Source: Candidatus Saccharimonadota bacterium (GTDB taxonomy: Bacteria > Patescibacteriota > Saccharimonadia > Saccharimonadales > Saccharimonadaceae). From it: 64,000 bases of DNA. Shown here one piece after another: positions 62,160 through 64,000 of this stretch (its first letter is position 1; each line of letters opens with the position of its first letter). The stretch spans positions 26,850-90,849 of the forward strand of contig JAQGHA010000006.1 of the NCBI GenBank assembly GCA_028289065.1, given 5' to 3'. The position numbers and the translations under genes were made by a program. The notes beneath the pieces were generated by a model. It was given only the letters and a program-made list of their open reading frames with translations, did no database searches and was not told where the DNA came from.

Positions 62160-62458
62160 TGCACGAGGGTGGGCCAGTTCTTATTGTCAAAAGACACGGC
62201 CATGGCCACCATGCAGTAAGCGAGCATTTTGACCGTGAGAAAATGCGCAGCAGCATTATCGCTGCCTGCCTTAGCTGTGGCGTACCAACCGGCCATGCCG
62301 AGAGTATTAGCCGGCAAATTACCGATGAGGTAGAACAGTGGTTAGCAGACAAGTTTGAAGTAACCAGTGAAGACCTACGTCGCACCGCTACCCATTACCT
62401 CAAAACCCACCATCCCGACGCAGCATATTTATATGAACATCATCGATCGACATTATAA
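62159..62458 (+). CDS. Stand-alone ATP-cone domain protein with His-rich insertion
   Basis: LIVKRHGHGHHAVSEHFDREKMRSSIIAACLSCGV...ITDEVEQWL...VTSEDLRRTATHYL...AAYLYEHH. Confidence 0.75.
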   Translation: MHEGGPVLIVKRHGHGHHAVSEHFDREKMRSSIIAACLSCGVPTGHAESISRQITDEVEQWLADKFEVTSEDLRRTATHYLKTHHPDAAYLYEHHRSTL

Positions 62459-62472
62459 GGAGAATTAATTTA

Positions 62473-63846
62473 ATGGCTAATAAACATACATTTGACTATG
62501 ACCTGATTGTTATCGGAAGCGGTGCCGGCGGAAGCGCCGCTGCTACCATTGCTGCCCGGGCTGGAAAACGCGTCGCTATTATTGAAGAAGACACTTTTGG
62601 TGGTGATTCTCCTAACTGGAGCGACATTCCAACTAAAGCCCTGTTGCACGTTGCTGGCATTTACGATGAAGCCCGCCACGCCAGCCGTTTCGGGCTACGT
62701 ACATCAACATTAGGCTACAACTACCCTTCTATACGCGCCTGGAAAGACCTAGCCATCAAACGGACTGGTATTGCTAATAACCGCCGCTTTTACGAAAATA
62801 ACGCCGTCAGCGCCTTCAACGGCAAAGCCCATTTCTTAACTCCTCATGAAATAACTGTTAATCGCCGCCACCTTTCAGCGGCGCATTTCTTGGTTGCTAC
62901 CGGTTCAAGCTGGGTTACCCCAAATATCCAAGGTATTAATGAGGTAAAGTTTTTTACGCCACGAACAATTCTAGAAGCCATTAGACCGCCTAAAAGCTTA
63001 TTTATTGTTGGTGGTGGTAGTTATGGTGTAGAAATTGCCCAATTAATGGCAATCTTTGGTACCAAGGTATATATTGCCGAGCAAGCCAGCCGTTTACTAC
63101 CTCACCAAGACCAAGAAGTCGGTGAATTAATAGAAAAAGTATTATCTGAGCAAAAAGGTGCGACCGTTCTTACACACTCCCGGGTTTTATCAGTTGAAAA
63201 AGATGGTTTAGGTAAAAAGATCCTCATTTCAAGAGGCGGCGTTGAAAAGTTTGTTAAAGCCGATGAAATACTCGTTGCCGCCGGCCGTATGCCAAACGTC
63301 GACCTAGGCTTAGACAATGCCTCCGTAAAGTACACACCTAAGGGTATTGAAACGAACAGCTTCCTGCAAACCAGCAACAAGCATATTTATGCCGCCGGTG
63401 ATGTGCTTGGGCACAACAGCACTACCCACTCTGCCCTATTAGAAAGCAGGATTGTCGCCCATAATATATTCGAACGAACAAAAGTCGCGCCAGACTATAC
63501 CGGTACGCCAACATTACTTTTTACTACACCTGAAGTTGCCCAAGTTGGCTTAACGGAAGATGATTGCCGTCGTCGTGATTTAGCTATAAATAAAGCCGTT
63601 GCTCCCTTAAACATTATTGCTCGTAGTAACACCGCTGATTTCCGAGATGGCTTTGTAAAAATCATTGCCGATAAAAAAGGTTTGATATTAGGCGCAACTG
63701 TCGTCGCTCCGCATGCTGCCGAAATTATTCATGAGCTTGCCCTAGCAATTAAAGTAGGCCTGACCGCTGCTCAACTAGCCGATACCCCACATGCCTTCCT
63801 TTCTTGGAGTGAAGCCGTCCGTGTCGCCGCCAGCAAACTCGCATAA
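62473..63846 (+). CDS. Pyridine nucleotide-disulfide oxidoreductase family flavoprotein (Lpd/MerA-like) without the redox CxxxxC
   Basis: IGSGAGGSAAATIAARAGKRVAIIEEDTFGGDSPNWSDIPTKALLH; NAD site VGGGSYGVEIAQLMAIFG; FAD site IYAAGDV. Confidence 0.9.
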   Translation: MANKHTFDYDLIVIGSGAGGSAAATIAARAGKRVAIIEEDTFGGDSPNWSDIPTKALLHVAGIYDEARHASRFGLRTSTLGYNYPSIRAWKDLAIKRTGIANNRRFYENNAVSAFNGKAHFLTPHEITVNRRHLSAAHFLVATGSSWVTPNIQGINEVKFFTPRTILEAIRPPKSLFIVGGGSYGVEIAQLMAIFGTKVYIAEQASRLLPHQDQEVGELIEKVLSEQKGATVLTHSRVLSVEKDGLGKKILISRGGVEKFVKADEILVAAGRMPNVDLGLDNASVKYTPKGIETNSFLQTSNKHIYAAGDVLGHNSTTHSALLESRIVAHNIFERTKVAPDYTGTPTLLFTTPEVAQVGLTEDDCRRRDLAINKAVAPLNIIARSNTADFRDGFVKIIADKKGLILGATVVAPHAAEIIHELALAIKVGLTAAQLADTPHAFLSWSEAVRVAASKLA

Positions 63847-63907
63847 CCCTAAGCTGGTTTTAGAAGCTTGTAAATAGCCTTCTCATCTGTTATTATAGAC
63901 TTTGTAT

Positions 63908-63985
63908 CGCGGGGTGGAGCAGCCCGGTTAGCTCGTGTGGCTCATAACCACAAGGTCGTAGGTTCAAATCCTACCCCCGCTACCA
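63908..63985 (+). tRNA. Initiator tRNA-fMet(CAT)
   Basis: CGCGGGG...CTCATAA...CCCCGCTACCA; unpaired position 1:72 typical of initiator. Confidence 0.93.
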
Positions 63986-64000
63986 AGAAAGATTTCGAAG

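Overview
This 64 kb chromosomal window has gene content that strongly suggests a Candidatus Saccharibacteria/Patescibacteria (CPR) genome; taxonomy is inferred, with no rRNA in the window. Coding is dense and core-like. It contains the heat-shock set (dnaK, dnaJ, grpE, hrcA) with CIRCE operators, lepA, ftsH, murJ, murT/gatD, tilS, tsaB/tsaE, rny, recA/recX, ruvABC, yebC and dinB. It also has a type IV pilus cluster (pilB-C-M-N-O) plus comEC, and seven tRNA genes (Arg, Gly, His, Lys, Pro, elongator Met, initiator Met). The left edge is the 3' end of a tyrosine integrase abutting tRNA-Arg. The most interesting items are: (1) three adjacent ATP-grasp ligases next to a divergent S51 (cyanophycinase/dipeptidase-E-like) peptidase; (2) a lipoamide-dehydrogenase/MerA-type flavoprotein that lacks the CxxxxC redox disulfide, in an operon with a stand-alone His-rich ATP-cone protein and a membrane protein; (3) a membrane-anchored ClpC-like double AAA+ protein without pore-loop aromatics; (4) about 20 genes with a -10 hexamer 6-8 nt before the start codon, implying pervasive leaderless transcription; (5) a RAYT-like protein without its HUH motif inside the ruv locus. 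All product calls come from reading motifs; no database search was possible.
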